A DNA stretch of 21,053 nt from a methanogenic archaeon (GCA_902787415.1 CADAGG010000003.1:1-21053), one strand, 5' to 3'; shown: positions 7,652 to 17,171, counted from the stretch's first letter. The notes: generated by a model from the letters alone, not told the origin. Numbers and translations: made by a program.

Positions 7652-10600
7652 TCACTCACCTCCCTCGTAGTCGGAGTCGCCGTCAGAGTCGAGGCTGTCC
7701 TCGTCGCTGTCGTAGTCTCCGTCGTCGTCGAAGCCCTCGAGGTCCTTCTCGCGGGATCCGTAGTCGTCTCCCTCGTTCTCCTTCTTGTCGACGTTGAGGA
7801 GCTTGTCGGCGTCCTCTCCGAGGACCTCGGCGAACAGGTCGTTGAGGTTGACCGCGTCTCCGCGGACTGCCCTGGAGGGGTCGATTCCGTCCTCTCCGTA
7901 CTTGAACTGCACGATGGTTCCGACGGTGTTGGTGATACGTCCGTCGTGGTAGACGGTGGCCGCGTTCTCGGTGGTGAGCTTGAGGTCCTCCAGTGCGGAG
8001 ATCAGACGCCTCTGCATGTATCCGGACCTGGCGGTACGGACGGCGGTATCGACCAGACCCTCCCTTCCTCCCATAGCGTGGAAGAAGAACTCGGTGGGGG
8101 TCAGACCGGTCTTGTAGGAATCCAGACAGAATCCCTTGGCGTATGCTCCGAGGTCTCCCTTGTGGAAGTGGGGCAGGGTCCTGTCCCAGTATCCCCTGGC
8201 GATCCTCTCACCACGGACGGACTGCTGTCCGACGCATCCTGCCATCTGGGACAGGTTGAGCATCGAACCACGGGCTCCGGTCTTGGCCATGATGACGGCG
8301 GGGTTGGTCATACCGAGGTAGTTTCCTGCGATCTTACCGGCCTGGTCACGGGCTCCGGACAGGATTCCCTGGGCCCTGACCTCGAGGGTCTCCCTGACGG
8401 ACCTTCCGGGCATCTGCTCGAGGGTTCCGTCCCTGAAGGACTCGACGAGCTCGTCGACCTGCTGGATGCACTCCTTGGAGTTCTCCCTGATCTGGTTGGC
8501 CGCCTCCTCGGGGATGTCCTCGTCGCTGATACCGGTGGAGAATCCGTGGTTCATGACGGCTCCGAGGGCGAGCCTGGTGGCGTCGTACAGGAACCTGGCG
8601 GCGCGGTCGGATCCGTAGTCGCGGGCGATCTTCTCGAGGATCTTACCCTTGCTGTTTCCGATTCCCTTCTCGTCGATGGTTCCGGTGATGAGCTTTCCGT
8701 TGCGGATCCTCACGAATCCGTCGGTGGGGCAGACTCCTCCGGGGTTCTGTCCCTGGCAGCGTCCGCCGCACTGGCAGACGGCCGCCCTGTAGGTGAGGTT
8801 GAGGTCCTCGGGGAGGGCGATGGAGAACAGGTCCTTTCCGGTCCAGTAGGGCTGGCCGTTCTCGTCGGTGCCGCTGGGCTCGGGGATGGGCCTTGCTCCG
8901 TCCCTGTTGAGCTCCTCGAAGAGCATGTTCTTCTTTCCGCCGAGTCCGACATCGCTCAGTTTGTAGAGGATGTTCATGGTCTCGTACTTGTTGAACCTGA
9001 CGTCACCGTGGGTGAGGAAGTACGAACCGGAGATATGGTCGTGGATTCCTCCGATGATGGGTCCTCCGTACCTGGGGGACAGGATGTTCTCCTGGACCTG
9101 CATGATGATGCGGGCCTCGGCCCTGGCCTCCTCGGACTGGAGGACGTGCAGGTTCATCTCGTCACCGTCGAAGTCTGCGTTGTAGGGGGCGCAGTCGGTG
9201 AGGTTGAACCTGAAGGTACGTCCCTTCATGACGACGACGCGGTGGGCCATGATGGACATCCTGTGCAGCGAAGGCTGCCTGTTGAACAGGACGATGTCCT
9301 TCTCTCCGTTGCGTCCGTCGCTGAGCTGCCTCTCGATGACGTAGTCGATGTTGAGGTTCTCCGCCACGGTGGGCGCGTTCTCGGAGGTGACCTTGATCCT
9401 CCTTCCGTCGTTCCTGAAGACGTAGTTGACTCCGGTCAGGAAGTCCTCGTCCATCTCGTCGTCGGTGAGTCCCTTGGCCACGTAGGCGTTGGATGCCTCG
9501 AGGTCGTAGGTTCCGTCCTCCTTGTTGAGGAACCTGCCGAAGGCGAGGGGCCCGCGCATGACGAACTTCCTCATCTCCTCGAGGTTCTGCTCGTTGACGT
9601 GCATGGGAACGGTGAGCTCCCTGGCGGCGCGGACGGGCACTCCGACGTGGTTGATGGAGAGGTTGGGGTCGGGGGAGATGACGGTACGGGCGGAGAAGTT
9701 CACACGCTTACCGGACAGGTTGGACCTGAACCTTCCCTCCTTACCCTTGAGCCTCTGGGCCAGGGTCTTGAGGGGCCTTCCGGACCTGTGCCTTGCGGGA
9801 GGGATTCCGGAGGTCTGGTTGTCGAAGTAGGTGGTGACGTGGTACTGAAGGAGCTCCCAGAGATCCTCGACGATGAGCTGGGGTGCACCGTTGTCACGGT
9901 TCTCCCTGAGCCTCTGGTTGATCCTGAGCACGTCGACCAGCTTGTGGGTGAGGTCGTCCTCGGACCTGTCTCCGGACTCCAGGGTGATGGAGGGCCTGAC
10001 GGTCACGGGGGGCACGGCGAGGGCGGTGAGGACCATCCACTCGGGCCTGCAGACGGCAGGGTCCATTCCGAGCGCCCTGAGGTCGTCGTCGGGGATCCTC
10101 TCGAGCCTCTCGCGGACCTCGAGGGGGGTCAGCTTCTTGTTGTTCTCGTTGACGATCCTGAAGGTGGTGGGCTTGTCGAGCTTGATCTTGCTCTGCTCAG
10201 CGTTACAGTAGGGGCAGATTCCCCTGTTGGAGGCCGCCTTGACGGTCTCCTTGCTGTAGTTCTTCTGATCGATGGTGTCTCCTCCGAGGTCGGAGATGGT
10301 GTTCAGCCTGTCGATCCTGTTCTGGATCTCCTCGGGGGAAAGCATGAGCCTGCCGCACTTGCAGCAGGTGGACTCCAGCATGAGCTTGATGTCCTTCACG
10401 AATCCGACGTGGATTACGGGCATGGCGAGCTCGATGCGTCCGAAGTGTCCGGGACACTCGTCGACCTTGCAGTTGCAGGTCTTGCAGCGGAGTCCGGGCT
10501 CGATGACTCCCATGCGGGGATCCATGAGACCGCCCTGGATGGGGTATCCCTCGTCGTCGTAGGTGTCGGCGGTGATGATCTTCACCGCGGACATGTTCTT

Positions 10601-10663
10601 GATCTCTTCGGGAGAGATGCAGGAGAACTTGATGGATCCGATTTTCCTATCTACAGTGTTCAT
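7652..10663 (-). CDS. rpoA1: RNA polymerase subunit A' with an acidic C-terminal tail
   Basis: RpoA' holds the catalytic centre of RNA polymerase. [10 protein letters not shown] at 495-504 contributes the three metal-binding aspartates D497, D499 and D501. The N-terminal zinc site is visible as C60, C63, C70 and H73 (GHFG), with further cysteines at C100-C103 and in CPYC. A later cysteine cluster, CQCGGRC with a following CPTDG, is in a place where archaeal A' subunits often carry one. The 1003-residue length exceeds the usual size of about 870-900, partly because of a tail (about 960-1003) in which roughly 21 of 44 residues are Asp or Glu, mixed with Ser and Gly. The start ATG overlaps the rpoB stop as ATGA. 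The function is certain; the tail's role is not known to me. Confidence 0.98.
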   Translation of the reverse strand: MNTVDRKIGSIKFSCISPEEIKNMSAVKIITADTYDDEGYPIQGGLMDPRMGVIEPGLRCKTCNCKVDECPGHFGRIELAMPVIHVGFVKDIKLMLESTCCKCGRLMLSPEEIQNRIDRLNTISDLGGDTIDQKNYSKETVKAASNRGICPYCNAEQSKIKLDKPTTFRIVNENNKKLTPLEVRERLERIPDDDLRALGMDPAVCRPEWMVLTALAVPPVTVRPSITLESGDRSEDDLTHKLVDVLRINQRLRENRDNGAPQLIVEDLWELLQYHVTTYFDNQTSGIPPARHRSGRPLKTLAQRLKGKEGRFRSNLSGKRVNFSARTVISPDPNLSINHVGVPVRAARELTVPMHVNEQNLEEMRKFVMRGPLAFGRFLNKEDGTYDLEASNAYVAKGLTDDEMDEDFLTGVNYVFRNDGRRIKVTSENAPTVAENLNIDYVIERQLSDGRNGEKDIVLFNRQPSLHRMSIMAHRVVVMKGRTFRFNLTDCAPYNADFDGDEMNLHVLQSEEARAEARIIMQVQENILSPRYGGPIIGGIHDHISGSYFLTHGDVRFNKYETMNILYKLSDVGLGGKKNMLFEELNRDGARPIPEPSGTDENGQPYWTGKDLFSIALPEDLNLTYRAAVCQCGGRCQGQNPGGVCPTDGFVRIRNGKLITGTIDEKGIGNSKGKILEKIARDYGSDRAARFLYDATRLALGAVMNHGFSTGISDEDIPEEAANQIRENSKECIQQVDELVESFRDGTLEQMPGRSVRETLEVRAQGILSGARDQAGKIAGNYLGMTNPAVIMAKTGARGSMLNLSQMAGCVGQQSVRGERIARGYWDRTLPHFHKGDLGAYAKGFCLDSYKTGLTPTEFFFHAMGGREGLVDTAVRTARSGYMQRRLISALEDLKLTTENAATVYHDGRITNTVGTIVQFKYGEDGIDPSRAVRGDAVNLNDLFAEVLGEDADKLLNVDKKENEGDDYGSREKDLEGFDDDGDYDSDEDSLDSDGDSDYEGGE

Positions 10664-13600
10664 GAAAGGTCCTCCAGCTGAAGCCTCATGGCTACACCCA
10701 GCGACAGAAGCTCATCCATGAGGAGCTTGAACGCGTAGGAGGTCTGCACGAGGTGGATGTTCGTGTTGCTCTTGCAGACAGGACAGTAGCACTGGCCCTG
10801 CCTGTCGGTGATGGCGATGTGACCGCAGTTCGGGTTGCCGCAGACGTACTGCTGGGTTCCGTCAGACTGGTCGAGGAGACGGTCCTTGATGACCATGGAT
10901 ACACCGTGACCGATCAGACAGTCACGCTCCATCTCTCCGAACCTGAGACCTCCCTGCCTGGAACGTCCCTCGGTAGGCTGCCTGGTGAGGATCTGCACGG
11001 GTCCCCTGGACCTGTAGTGCAGCTTTCCGGAAACCATGTGGTGCAGCTTCTCGTAGAAGATGACTCCGGTGTAGATGTCGGCCTCGACCATGTGTCCGGT
11101 CCTTCCGTCGTACATGATCTCTTTTCCGGACCTTGCGAATCCGTTCCTGACGAGTCCGTCGCGGATGGAATCCTCGGACTCTCCGGAGAAGGCGGTACCG
11201 TCGATGGTGCGGGCCTCCATGGATCCGACCTTACCGGCGATCATCTCGAGGACGTGTCCGACGGTCATACGGGAAGGAATACCGTGGGGGTTGACGATGA
11301 TATCAGGGGTGATACCGTCGGAGGTGAAGGGCATGTCGCACTGGTCGACGAGCCTTCCGACGACTCCCTTCTGTCCGAACCTGGAACAGAACTTGTCACC
11401 GAGCTCGGGGATCCTCTCGTCCCTGACCTTGACGCGGACGAGCCTGGAGCCGTTCTCGCTGGCGGTGACGATGACGGAGTCGACGTATCCCTTCTCTCCG
11501 GGCCTGACGGTGACGGAGGTCTCCCTGTCCTTCTGGGTGGACAGCATGCTTCCGGTGTCCTCCTCGAGGAACCTGGGGGGAGAGGTCTTTCCGATGAGGA
11601 CATCGGATCCCTCGACGTAGGACTCGGGGGAGATGAGACCGTCCTCTCCGAGGTGGGCGTAGGCCTCGTCGGCGCGGACGCCGACCACATCGGGGGAGGG
11701 GATCTGGAACTTGTCAGCGGTTCCTCCGGGGTAGAGACGCTCCTCGGCACGGTAGGACCTCATGAAGGTGGACCTTCCGAGACCCCTCTGCACGGAGGAC
11801 CTGTTCATGACGATAGCATCCTCGATGTTGTATCCGTGGTAGCACATGACCGCGATGCAGAAGTTCTGTCCTGCGGGCCTGTACTTGTAGCCCATGAAAT
11901 CCATGGTCTGGGTCTGTACCAGGGGGACCTGGGGGTAGTGCATCAGGTGTCCGCGGGTGTCGGGCCTGATACGGTAGTTGGCGGTAGCGATTCCGAGGGC
12001 CTGCTTTGCCATTCCCGCACCCATGGTGATACGGGGTGCGGAGTTGTGCTCGGGGTAGGGGACGATACCGGCGGCGACTCCCAGGATGATCATGGGGTCG
12101 ACCTCGAGGTGGGTGTGCTCGGGGGTGATGTTGGAGGGCAGGGTGAACTTGCCGCTGCACCACCTGCAGGTGAGCTCGCAGTCCTCGGCCTTGCCGGGGT
12201 TCATCCAGTCTACGTCGGTCTGGGACAGTGCGTGACCGCAGCAGGGGCACCTGTGGGGCAGGTCGTAGGGGGAGACGAGAACGAGTGCGTCCTCCTCTTC
12301 CTCAGCGTCGATCCACTCGAGGATTCCCTCTCCGAAGAGGTCGTCCCAGGTGAATCCGCCGCGGGACTCGTCGCTGATGCTCTCGCGGATGGCCTCGAGG
12401 TGCTTCCTGGTGAGGACGGTCTTTCCGTCCTTGAGGACGAGCAGGGGCCTTCTGAGACGGCCCTCGTCGCAGTTGATGATGATCTCCTCCATCGCGGTGT
12501 CGTAGTGCACGTTGATGGTGTTGTTGATGAGTCCGTACCTCCTGCGGTTCCTGAGCTCGTCGACGAGCCTCTGGGGGTCGCGGGAGGTTCCGACCAGGTC
12601 ACCGTTGAGGAAGACACGGGTCTCCTCCTCGTTGACGGTGTCGAGTCCCAGCTCCTTGAGGAGCTTGTAGACGTCGCGCTCGTTGCAGGCGTGGGAGACG
12701 TCGATGATGAGGGCGGCGTTCTTCACCAGACCGCAGTTCTGACCCTCGGGGGTCTCGGAGGGGCACAGCCTTCCCCACTGGGTGGGGTGAAGGTCACGTG
12801 CCTCGAAGTGGGGCTGGCTCCTGGTCAGGGAGGAGGTGATCCTCCTGAGGTGGGACATGGCGGACATGTTGGAGGTCCTGTCGAGAAGCTGGGAGACTCC
12901 GGCGCGTCCTCCGACCCAGTTACCGGTTGCAAGGGCGTGGATCAGCTTGTGGGTGAAGAGGTCGGGGCGGATGGCGGATGCGATGTTGTAATCGTACTTC
13001 TTCCTGCCGAAGTTCCTCTCGAGCTGGTACTTCAGGTCCTTGATGAGGGAGGTGAAGCTGGTCCTGAAGAGATCCTCCATGAGGTCTCCGGACAGCTTGA
13101 GCCTCTTGTTGGCGTAGTGGTCCTTGTCGTCCTCCTTCCTGTTCTTGAGGGAGAGCTCGAGGACGGATTTGGCGATACGGCCGAGGAAGATGGCCTTCTT
13201 CTTCCTGGCGTCCTTGGTGTCTCCCAGGTGGGGGAGCAGGGAGCGGTCCAGGATGGACTCGACCTTCTTGGTCCTGTATTCCTTTGCCTGACCGGCGGCA
13301 AAGTTCCTCTCGAGGTATGCGATGGCATCCTCCTGGGTGTGGAATCCGTTGGGCAGCCAGTCCTTGGTGTTGAAGGAGTTCTCGATGTTGGCCATGACGG
13401 TGAGCTCCATGGCGTCGTCGGAACAGATGGTGTCGTGGATCTCTTTGTCGGATTCCATTCCGAGTGCTTTCATGAGGGCGACGAGGGGGATCTCCTGGGG
13501 GACGACGGGGACGGAGACCATCAGGGTTCCGTCCTTCTTCTTCTCCACCTGGGTCAGTGCACGGTATCCCTCTTTCTGGGAGAAGACCTTGGCGGTCTCC

Positions 13601-14325
13601 ACGGCGGCACCGTACCTCTCGCTGTACTCGACCATGACCCTGTTGGGGGCGAGGTCTTCAAGGGTGATGAGGACCCTCTCGGTTCCTCCGATGATGAAGT
13701 ATCCTCCGGGCTCGCGGGGGTCCTCCTTCTGCTCGATGAGGTACTGCTTGTACTCCTCATCGGTGAGCTTGCGGTCCTGGGCCTGGTCGACGATCTCCCT
13801 GTCCAGGTTGCATCCGTTGGACCTGACCATCATGGGGATCTCTCCGATGTGGATCCACTCGTCGGCCAGATCCTTCTTCACTCCGTCCTCGTAGACCTCG
13901 AAGTGGACCTCGACGCTGGACATGTAGTTGAGGTTCCTGAGCCTGGCCTCCATGGGGGAGAGCTTGTGCTTGTATCCGTTGGCCTCGGTGACCTCCGGAG
14001 GGTGGATCCTGATGGTGGACTCGCTCTGGGCGAGGATGTTTCCGTTCTTGTCCCTCTTCCTTCCGATGTGGATCTCGATGTCCTTACCGTTGGTGCGCTC
14101 GGGGTCGAGCTTGATGATACCTCTCTCGGCGTCATCGGTGGGAACCCTGATGTCATCGACGATCCTCTGCATCCTGCTGTTGAGGTTCTCGGAGACGATC
14201 TTGTCGGTACCTGCCTTGTCCGAATCGTGGACGGTGGCGAGGAAGTCGTTGAAGGACTCGACGTGGTGGTTGACGATGTCTTTGTCCTTGAAGTATAACT
14301 TGACTAAATCCCTCAAAAATATCAC
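10660..14325 (-). CDS. rpoB: RNA polymerase subunit B (unsplit) with a zinc-ribbon-like insertion
   Basis: RpoB is the second-largest polymerase subunit and forms the active-site cleft opposite A'. The 1221-residue chain is continuous, not divided into B' and B''. Hallmarks are DKFCSRFGQKGVVG, GEMERDCLIGHG and the C-terminal zinc site C1162, C1167, C1181 and C1184. Between EEEEDALVLV and EHTHLEVDP, where I expect a short linker in other archaea, there is an insertion with C693-x2-C696 and C720-x2-C723, probably a second zinc ribbon. The start is not ATG: GTG at 14325 overlaps the rpoH stop as GTGA, and TTG at 14316 has GGGTGA 5 bases upstream. Either works; GTG gives the listed coordinates. 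The subunit call is certain, the start codon is not. Confidence 0.97.
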   Translation of the reverse strand: MIFLRDLVKLYFKDKDIVNHHVESFNDFLATVHDSDKAGTDKIVSENLNSRMQRIVDDIRVPTDDAERGIIKLDPERTNGKDIEIHIGRKRDKNGNILAQSESTIRIHPPEVTEANGYKHKLSPMEARLRNLNYMSSVEVHFEVYEDGVKKDLADEWIHIGEIPMMVRSNGCNLDREIVDQAQDRKLTDEEYKQYLIEQKEDPREPGGYFIIGGTERVLITLEDLAPNRVMVEYSERYGAAVETAKVFSQKEGYRALTQVEKKKDGTLMVSVPVVPQEIPLVALMKALGMESDKEIHDTICSDDAMELTVMANIENSFNTKDWLPNGFHTQEDAIAYLERNFAAGQAKEYRTKKVESILDRSLLPHLGDTKDARKKKAIFLGRIAKSVLELSLKNRKEDDKDHYANKRLKLSGDLMEDLFRTSFTSLIKDLKYQLERNFGRKKYDYNIASAIRPDLFTHKLIHALATGNWVGGRAGVSQLLDRTSNMSAMSHLRRITSSLTRSQPHFEARDLHPTQWGRLCPSETPEGQNCGLVKNAALIIDVSHACNERDVYKLLKELGLDTVNEEETRVFLNGDLVGTSRDPQRLVDELRNRRRYGLINNTINVHYDTAMEEIIINCDEGRLRRPLLVLKDGKTVLTRKHLEAIRESISDESRGGFTWDDLFGEGILEWIDAEEEEDALVLVSPYDLPHRCPCCGHALSQTDVDWMNPGKAEDCELTCRWCSGKFTLPSNITPEHTHLEVDPMIILGVAAGIVPYPEHNSAPRITMGAGMAKQALGIATANYRIRPDTRGHLMHYPQVPLVQTQTMDFMGYKYRPAGQNFCIAVMCYHGYNIEDAIVMNRSSVQRGLGRSTFMRSYRAEERLYPGGTADKFQIPSPDVVGVRADEAYAHLGEDGLISPESYVEGSDVLIGKTSPPRFLEEDTGSMLSTQKDRETSVTVRPGEKGYVDSVIVTASENGSRLVRVKVRDERIPELGDKFCSRFGQKGVVGRLVDQCDMPFTSDGITPDIIVNPHGIPSRMTVGHVLEMIAGKVGSMEARTIDGTAFSGESEDSIRDGLVRNGFARSGKEIMYDGRTGHMVEADIYTGVIFYEKLHHMVSGKLHYRSRGPVQILTRQPTEGRSRQGGLRFGEMERDCLIGHGVSMVIKDRLLDQSDGTQQYVCGNPNCGHIAITDRQGQCYCPVCKSNTNIHLVQTSYAFKLLMDELLSLGVAMRLQLEDLS

Positions 14326-14585
14326 CCATTGATGACGAGCCTGTAGGCGATGAACTCACCTGCGGTCTCGCTCTTCCTGATTATCTTGATGATGCTTCCT
14401 TCCTGGATTTTGCCGTGGATCTGCTCCAGGTAGACCACAGCGGGGTCATCCATCCTGATTTTGGGAAGCTTGTCCTTCTCGACCTGAAGTTCTTTGAGAA
14501 CCTCGGCGGCCTGCTCCTCAGTGAGAAGGTGGTGCTCAGGCACGAGCCTGTGCGCTGGATTAAACGAGTTAGTAGTTGCTGCCAA
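14322..14585 (-). CDS. rpoH: RNA polymerase subunit H (Rpb5 C-terminal homologue)
   Basis: RpoH corresponds to the C-terminal domain of eukaryotic Rpb5 and sits at the polymerase jaw. The 87-residue protein shows the expected features: LVPEHHLLTEEQ near the start, KLPKIRMDDPAV in the middle, and SIIKIIRKSETAGEFIAYRLV at the end. TTG at 14585 is the only plausible initiation codon, because the frame is closed by TGA upstream with no ATG or GTG between; GGTGA lies 4 bases before it. It is the first gene of the rpoH-rpoB-rpoA1-rpoA2-rpl30e-nusA operon and its stop overlaps the rpoB start. I found no convincing TATA box in the 113 bases between this gene and the upstream tRNA, so it may be transcribed together with that tRNA. 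Confidence 0.95.
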   Translation of the reverse strand: MAATTNSFNPAHRLVPEHHLLTEEQAAEVLKELQVEKDKLPKIRMDDPAVVYLEQIHGKIQEGSIIKIIRKSETAGEFIAYRLVING

Positions 14586-14698
14586 ATTTTCACCATTCCT
14601 TTGGTCCCGTACCGGTCAACGGGAAAGACACTCACAAAACAATTTCCTGCATCCGTTCCTCATACTTGATCCGCCGTTGATCGCTCATGAAGTCCCAG
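14586..14698. other. 113-base gap between tRNA-Lys and rpoH; leader region
   Basis: No strong TATA box is visible on the minus strand here; the only AT-rich patch is AATTGTTTTG, reverse complement of about 14636-14645, which is a weak candidate. An 18-codon frame starting at 14688 (MSDQRRIKYEERMQEIVL) ends at 14632 and lacks a clear ribosome binding site. GGTGA just before the rpoH TTG start serves that gene. Confidence 0.5.
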
Positions 14699-14772
14699 CG
14701 GGCCTGGAGGGATTCGAACCCCCGACCACCTGATTAAAAGTCAGATGCTCTACCTAGCTGAGCTACAGGCCC
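14699..14772 (-). tRNA. tRNA-Lys (anticodon TTT)
   Basis: The minus strand from 14772 reads as a full cloverleaf. The acceptor arms GGGCCTG and CAGGCCC pair over 7 bp, the D arm has GCTC and GAGC, the anticodon loop is CTTTTAA giving anticodon TTT, and the T arm has GGGGG, loop TTCGAAT and CCCTC with one G-U pair. The discriminator base at 14699 is G. CCA is not encoded and no intron is present. The gene lies 113 bases upstream of rpoH on the same strand, and its probable TATA box is at 14812-14820. Confidence 0.97.
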
Positions 14773-14785
14773 ATTGTGTCTTAAG

Positions 14786-14809
14786 CTAGTAAAAACTTGC
14801 ATTTACTAG
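14786..14809. repeat. Inverted repeat at the tRNA-Lys/RNA polymerase promoter
   Basis: CTAGTAAA (14786-14793) and TTTACTAG (14802-14809) are perfect complements separated by 8 bases. The element lies directly downstream of the minus-strand TATA box and over the predicted start point near 14790, where a bound protein would block initiation. In RNA it would also make a weak AU-rich stem. Confidence 0.5.
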
Positions 14810-14811
14810 TC

Positions 14812-14820
14812 ATATATAAT
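14812..14820 (-). promoter_or_regulatory. TATA box for tRNA-Lys and possibly the RNA polymerase operon
   Basis: ATTATATAT on the minus strand is centred near 14816, which places the start point near 14790, about 18 bases before the tRNA 5' end at 14772. No equally good box occurs between the tRNA and rpoH, so this promoter may also feed the six-gene operon. Confidence 0.6.
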
Positions 14821-14865
14821 GGTATGTCAGTTTTCGCCGACTCAGTATAGTATATTATCCGCGCA

Positions 14866-14871
14866 TATATA
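14866..14871 (+). promoter_or_regulatory. TATA box for cdc48
   Basis: TATATA in an AT-rich patch predicts a start point near 14893 and a leader of about 50 bases before ATG at 14946. A second AT-rich patch, TATATTAT near 14851-14858, could serve as an alternative box. No good ribosome binding site is seen before the ATG. Confidence 0.5.
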
Positions 14872-14880
14872 GGATATGTG

Positions 14881-14900
14881 CCGAAAATCACCGTTTTCGG
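14881..14900. repeat. Perfect 7-bp inverted repeat at the cdc48 start point
   Basis: CCGAAAA (14881-14887), spacer TCACCG and TTTTCGG (14894-14900) form a perfect dyad between the cdc48 TATA box and the predicted start point near 14893. It could be a repressor operator, or a hairpin at the 5' end of the mRNA if transcription starts from the upstream AT patch. Confidence 0.5.
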
Positions 14901-14945
14901 GGGGTCATCATCGAGCTAAAATACTGATAGGATATCACCTGCCTG

Positions 14946-17171
14946 ATGGTCGAAGTTCTGACGATGAAAGTGGACATCCCCAAGCGCATCACCGAGGCGG
15001 GTTACGGACGCGCCCGTCTCGATCCCGAGGCCTACACGAAGCTCGGGCTCTCCATCGGCAACATCATCGAGATCACCGGCAAGAAGACCGTGGTCGCCAA
15101 GGTGTTCAGGAGCGATGCGGAGGACGAGGGGACCAACGTCATCAGGATCGACGGACTGACCAGGACCAGCGCGGAGGTCTCCCTCGGGGAGAACGTGAAG
15201 GTCCGCAAGTGCGACCCCCAGCGGGCCGAGAAGATCATCCTCGAGCCCAAGATCCCCGAGGGGTCCCGCATCAGCGTCGACAAGGGCTTCACCGAGATCT
15301 TCAAGAACAACCTCATCAGCCGCCCCGTCGTGGCGGGCATGGACATCACCGTCCAGAACATCTCGCTGATGGGCAACAGATCCATATTCAACGTGGTGTC
15401 CACCGTGCCCCAGGGGCCGGTCGTGGTCTCGTCCATCACCGACCTGGTCATCCTGGAGGAGCCCAGGAAGCGCAAGAGCACCTCCAAGACCGAGGAGGGC
15501 GGCATCGGCCGCGACAACAAGAACACCACCTACGACGACATCGGCGGACTCAACGACGAGCTGCGCCGCATCAGGGAGATGAGCGAGCTCCCCCTGAAGC
15601 ATCCCGAACTCTTCGAGAGGATGGGCATCTCCGCCCCCAAGGGACTCCTGCTCTACGGTCCCCCGGGAACCGGGAAGACGCTCATCGCCGAGGCGCTGGC
15701 CAACGAATCCGGCGCCAACTTCTTCTCCATCCGCGGACCGGAGATCATGAGCAAGTACTACGGCGAGTCGGAGAGCAAGCTCCGCACGCTGTTCCAGACC
15801 GCCGAGAAGAACTCCCCCAGCATCATCTTCCTCGACGAGATCGACTCCATCGCCCCCAACCGCGACAGCGCCTACGGGGAGCAGGAGCGCCGCGTGGTGG
15901 CCCAGCTGCTGTCCCTGATGGACGGCATGGGAGGCCGCGGTAACGTCATCGTCATCGGTGCCACCAACCGTGAGGATTCCATAGACCCAGCACTCAGAAG
16001 ACCGGGCCGTTTCGACAGGGAGATCGAGATCGGTGTGCCCAACAAGCAGGGCAGGGAGACCATCCTCGGGGTGCACACCCGCAACATGCCCCTGGCGGAG
16101 GATGTGGACCTGGCGGCGCTCTCCCGCATGACCCAGGGATTCGTGGGCGCCGACCTCGCCGCCCTGGCCCGCGAGGCCGCCATGAAATGCCTCAGCAGGC
16201 ACATGGTCAAGCTGGACCTGGACCAGCCCGTCCCCAGCGAGCTGCTGGAGACCATCAAGGTCAACATGAAGGACTTCGTCGATGCCCTCAGCGAGGTGGA
16301 GCCCAGCGGCATGCGCGAGGTCTCCATCGAGGTCCCCAAGGTCACCTGGGACGACATCGGGGGACTCGACAGCGTACGCAGGGAGATACAGGAGACCCTC
16401 CTGCCCGACGAGGACAAGAAGGACTTCGAGAGGCTTGGGATCACCCCCGGCAAGGGAGTCCTGCTCTACGGTCCCCCGGGAACCGGAAAGACCCTCATCG
16501 CCAAGGCGGTGGCCAACGAGTCCGGCGCCAACTTCATCCTGGTCAACGGTCCCGAGATCGCCAGCAAATGGCTGGGCGAGAGCGAGCAGGCCATCAGGAA
16601 GATCTTCAAGCGCGCCAAGCAGATGGCTCCCTCCATCATATTCTTCGACGAGATCGACTCCATCGCCCCCAGGAGGGGCTCCGAGGACAACGAGGCCTGG
16701 GAGAGGGTGGTCGCGCAGCTGCTGACCTCCCTGGACGGCGTCGAGCAGCTCAACCACGTGCTGGTCATGGCCGCCACCAACCGCCCCGACATGCTGGATC
16801 CCGCACTTCTCAGACCGGGACGCATCGACCGCCTGGTGCTCATCGGCAAGCCCGACACCAAAGGCAGGGTCAGCATCCTGAAGATCCACACCAAGAACAT
16901 GCCTCTCGACGATGATGTCGACCTGGAGGCGATTGCCGATGCGACCTCCGGTTACGTCGGTGCCGACCTCTTCGCGCTGTGCCGCGAAGCGGGACTCCAC
17001 GCCTACCGCAAGGACCACGATGCCAAGACCGTTTCCGCGGCGGACTTCGAGGCCGCGATGAAGATCATCAAGCCCTCGGTGGACGACAACGTTTTCAAAG
17101 CCTACGAGAAGATGGGCTCCGAGATCAAGAAAAGGAAGGACAGATGGAACGACGTCCCCTTCTACTCCTGA
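14946..17171 (+). CDS. cdc48: Cdc48/VAT-type AAA+ unfoldase with C-terminal HbYX-like end
   Basis: Cdc48/VAT is a cytoplasmic hexameric ATPase that unfolds proteins by threading them through its pore. The 741 residues match the usual length. An N-terminal substrate-binding domain (about 7-190) precedes two AAA domains. D1 has Walker A GPPGTGKT at 238-245, pore loop KYYG at 270-273 and Walker B with D297 and E298. D2 has Walker A at 509-516, pore loop KWLG at 541-544 and Walker B with D568 and E569. The last three residues, FYS, fit the hydrophobic-Tyr-any pattern that docks ATPases on the 20S proteasome. ATG at 14946 is the first after an in-frame stop at 14928; ATG at 14964 is an alternative. 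It is divergent from tRNA-Lys and ends against elp3. Confidence 0.97.
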   Translation: MVEVLTMKVDIPKRITEAGYGRARLDPEAYTKLGLSIGNIIEITGKKTVVAKVFRSDAEDEGTNVIRIDGLTRTSAEVSLGENVKVRKCDPQRAEKIILEPKIPEGSRISVDKGFTEIFKNNLISRPVVAGMDITVQNISLMGNRSIFNVVSTVPQGPVVVSSITDLVILEEPRKRKSTSKTEEGGIGRDNKNTTYDDIGGLNDELRRIREMSELPLKHPELFERMGISAPKGLLLYGPPGTGKTLIAEALANESGANFFSIRGPEIMSKYYGESESKLRTLFQTAEKNSPSIIFLDEIDSIAPNRDSAYGEQERRVVAQLLSLMDGMGGRGNVIVIGATNREDSIDPALRRPGRFDREIEIGVPNKQGRETILGVHTRNMPLAEDVDLAALSRMTQGFVGADLAALAREAAMKCLSRHMVKLDLDQPVPSELLETIKVNMKDFVDALSEVEPSGMREVSIEVPKVTWDDIGGLDSVRREIQETLLPDEDKKDFERLGITPGKGVLLYGPPGTGKTLIAKAVANESGANFILVNGPEIASKWLGESEQAIRKIFKRAKQMAPSIIFFDEIDSIAPRRGSEDNEAWERVVAQLLTSLDGVEQLNHVLVMAATNRPDMLDPALLRPGRIDRLVLIGKPDTKGRVSILKIHTKNMPLDDDVDLEAIADATSGYVGADLFALCREAGLHAYRKDHDAKTVSAADFEAAMKIIKPSVDDNVFKAYEKMGSEIKKRKDRWNDVPFYS

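Noticed and set aside
7622..14298. Very long open frames on the plus strand opposite rpoA1 and rpoB (about 1019 and 1181 codons)
   Set aside because: Their translations are repetitive Val/Gly/Asp/Leu-rich strings with no domain pattern. They mirror the biased codons of the real genes.
14151..14325. Possible frameshift or truncation at the 5' end of rpoB because no ATG is present
   Set aside because: The expected N-terminal residues are all in one frame (LYFKDKDIVNHHVESFNDFL), so a GTG or TTG start explains it without damage.
14632..14688. 18-codon frame between tRNA-Lys and rpoH on the minus strand
   Set aside because: No convincing ribosome binding site and too short to judge by composition; kept only as a possible leader peptide to look for in ribosome profiling.
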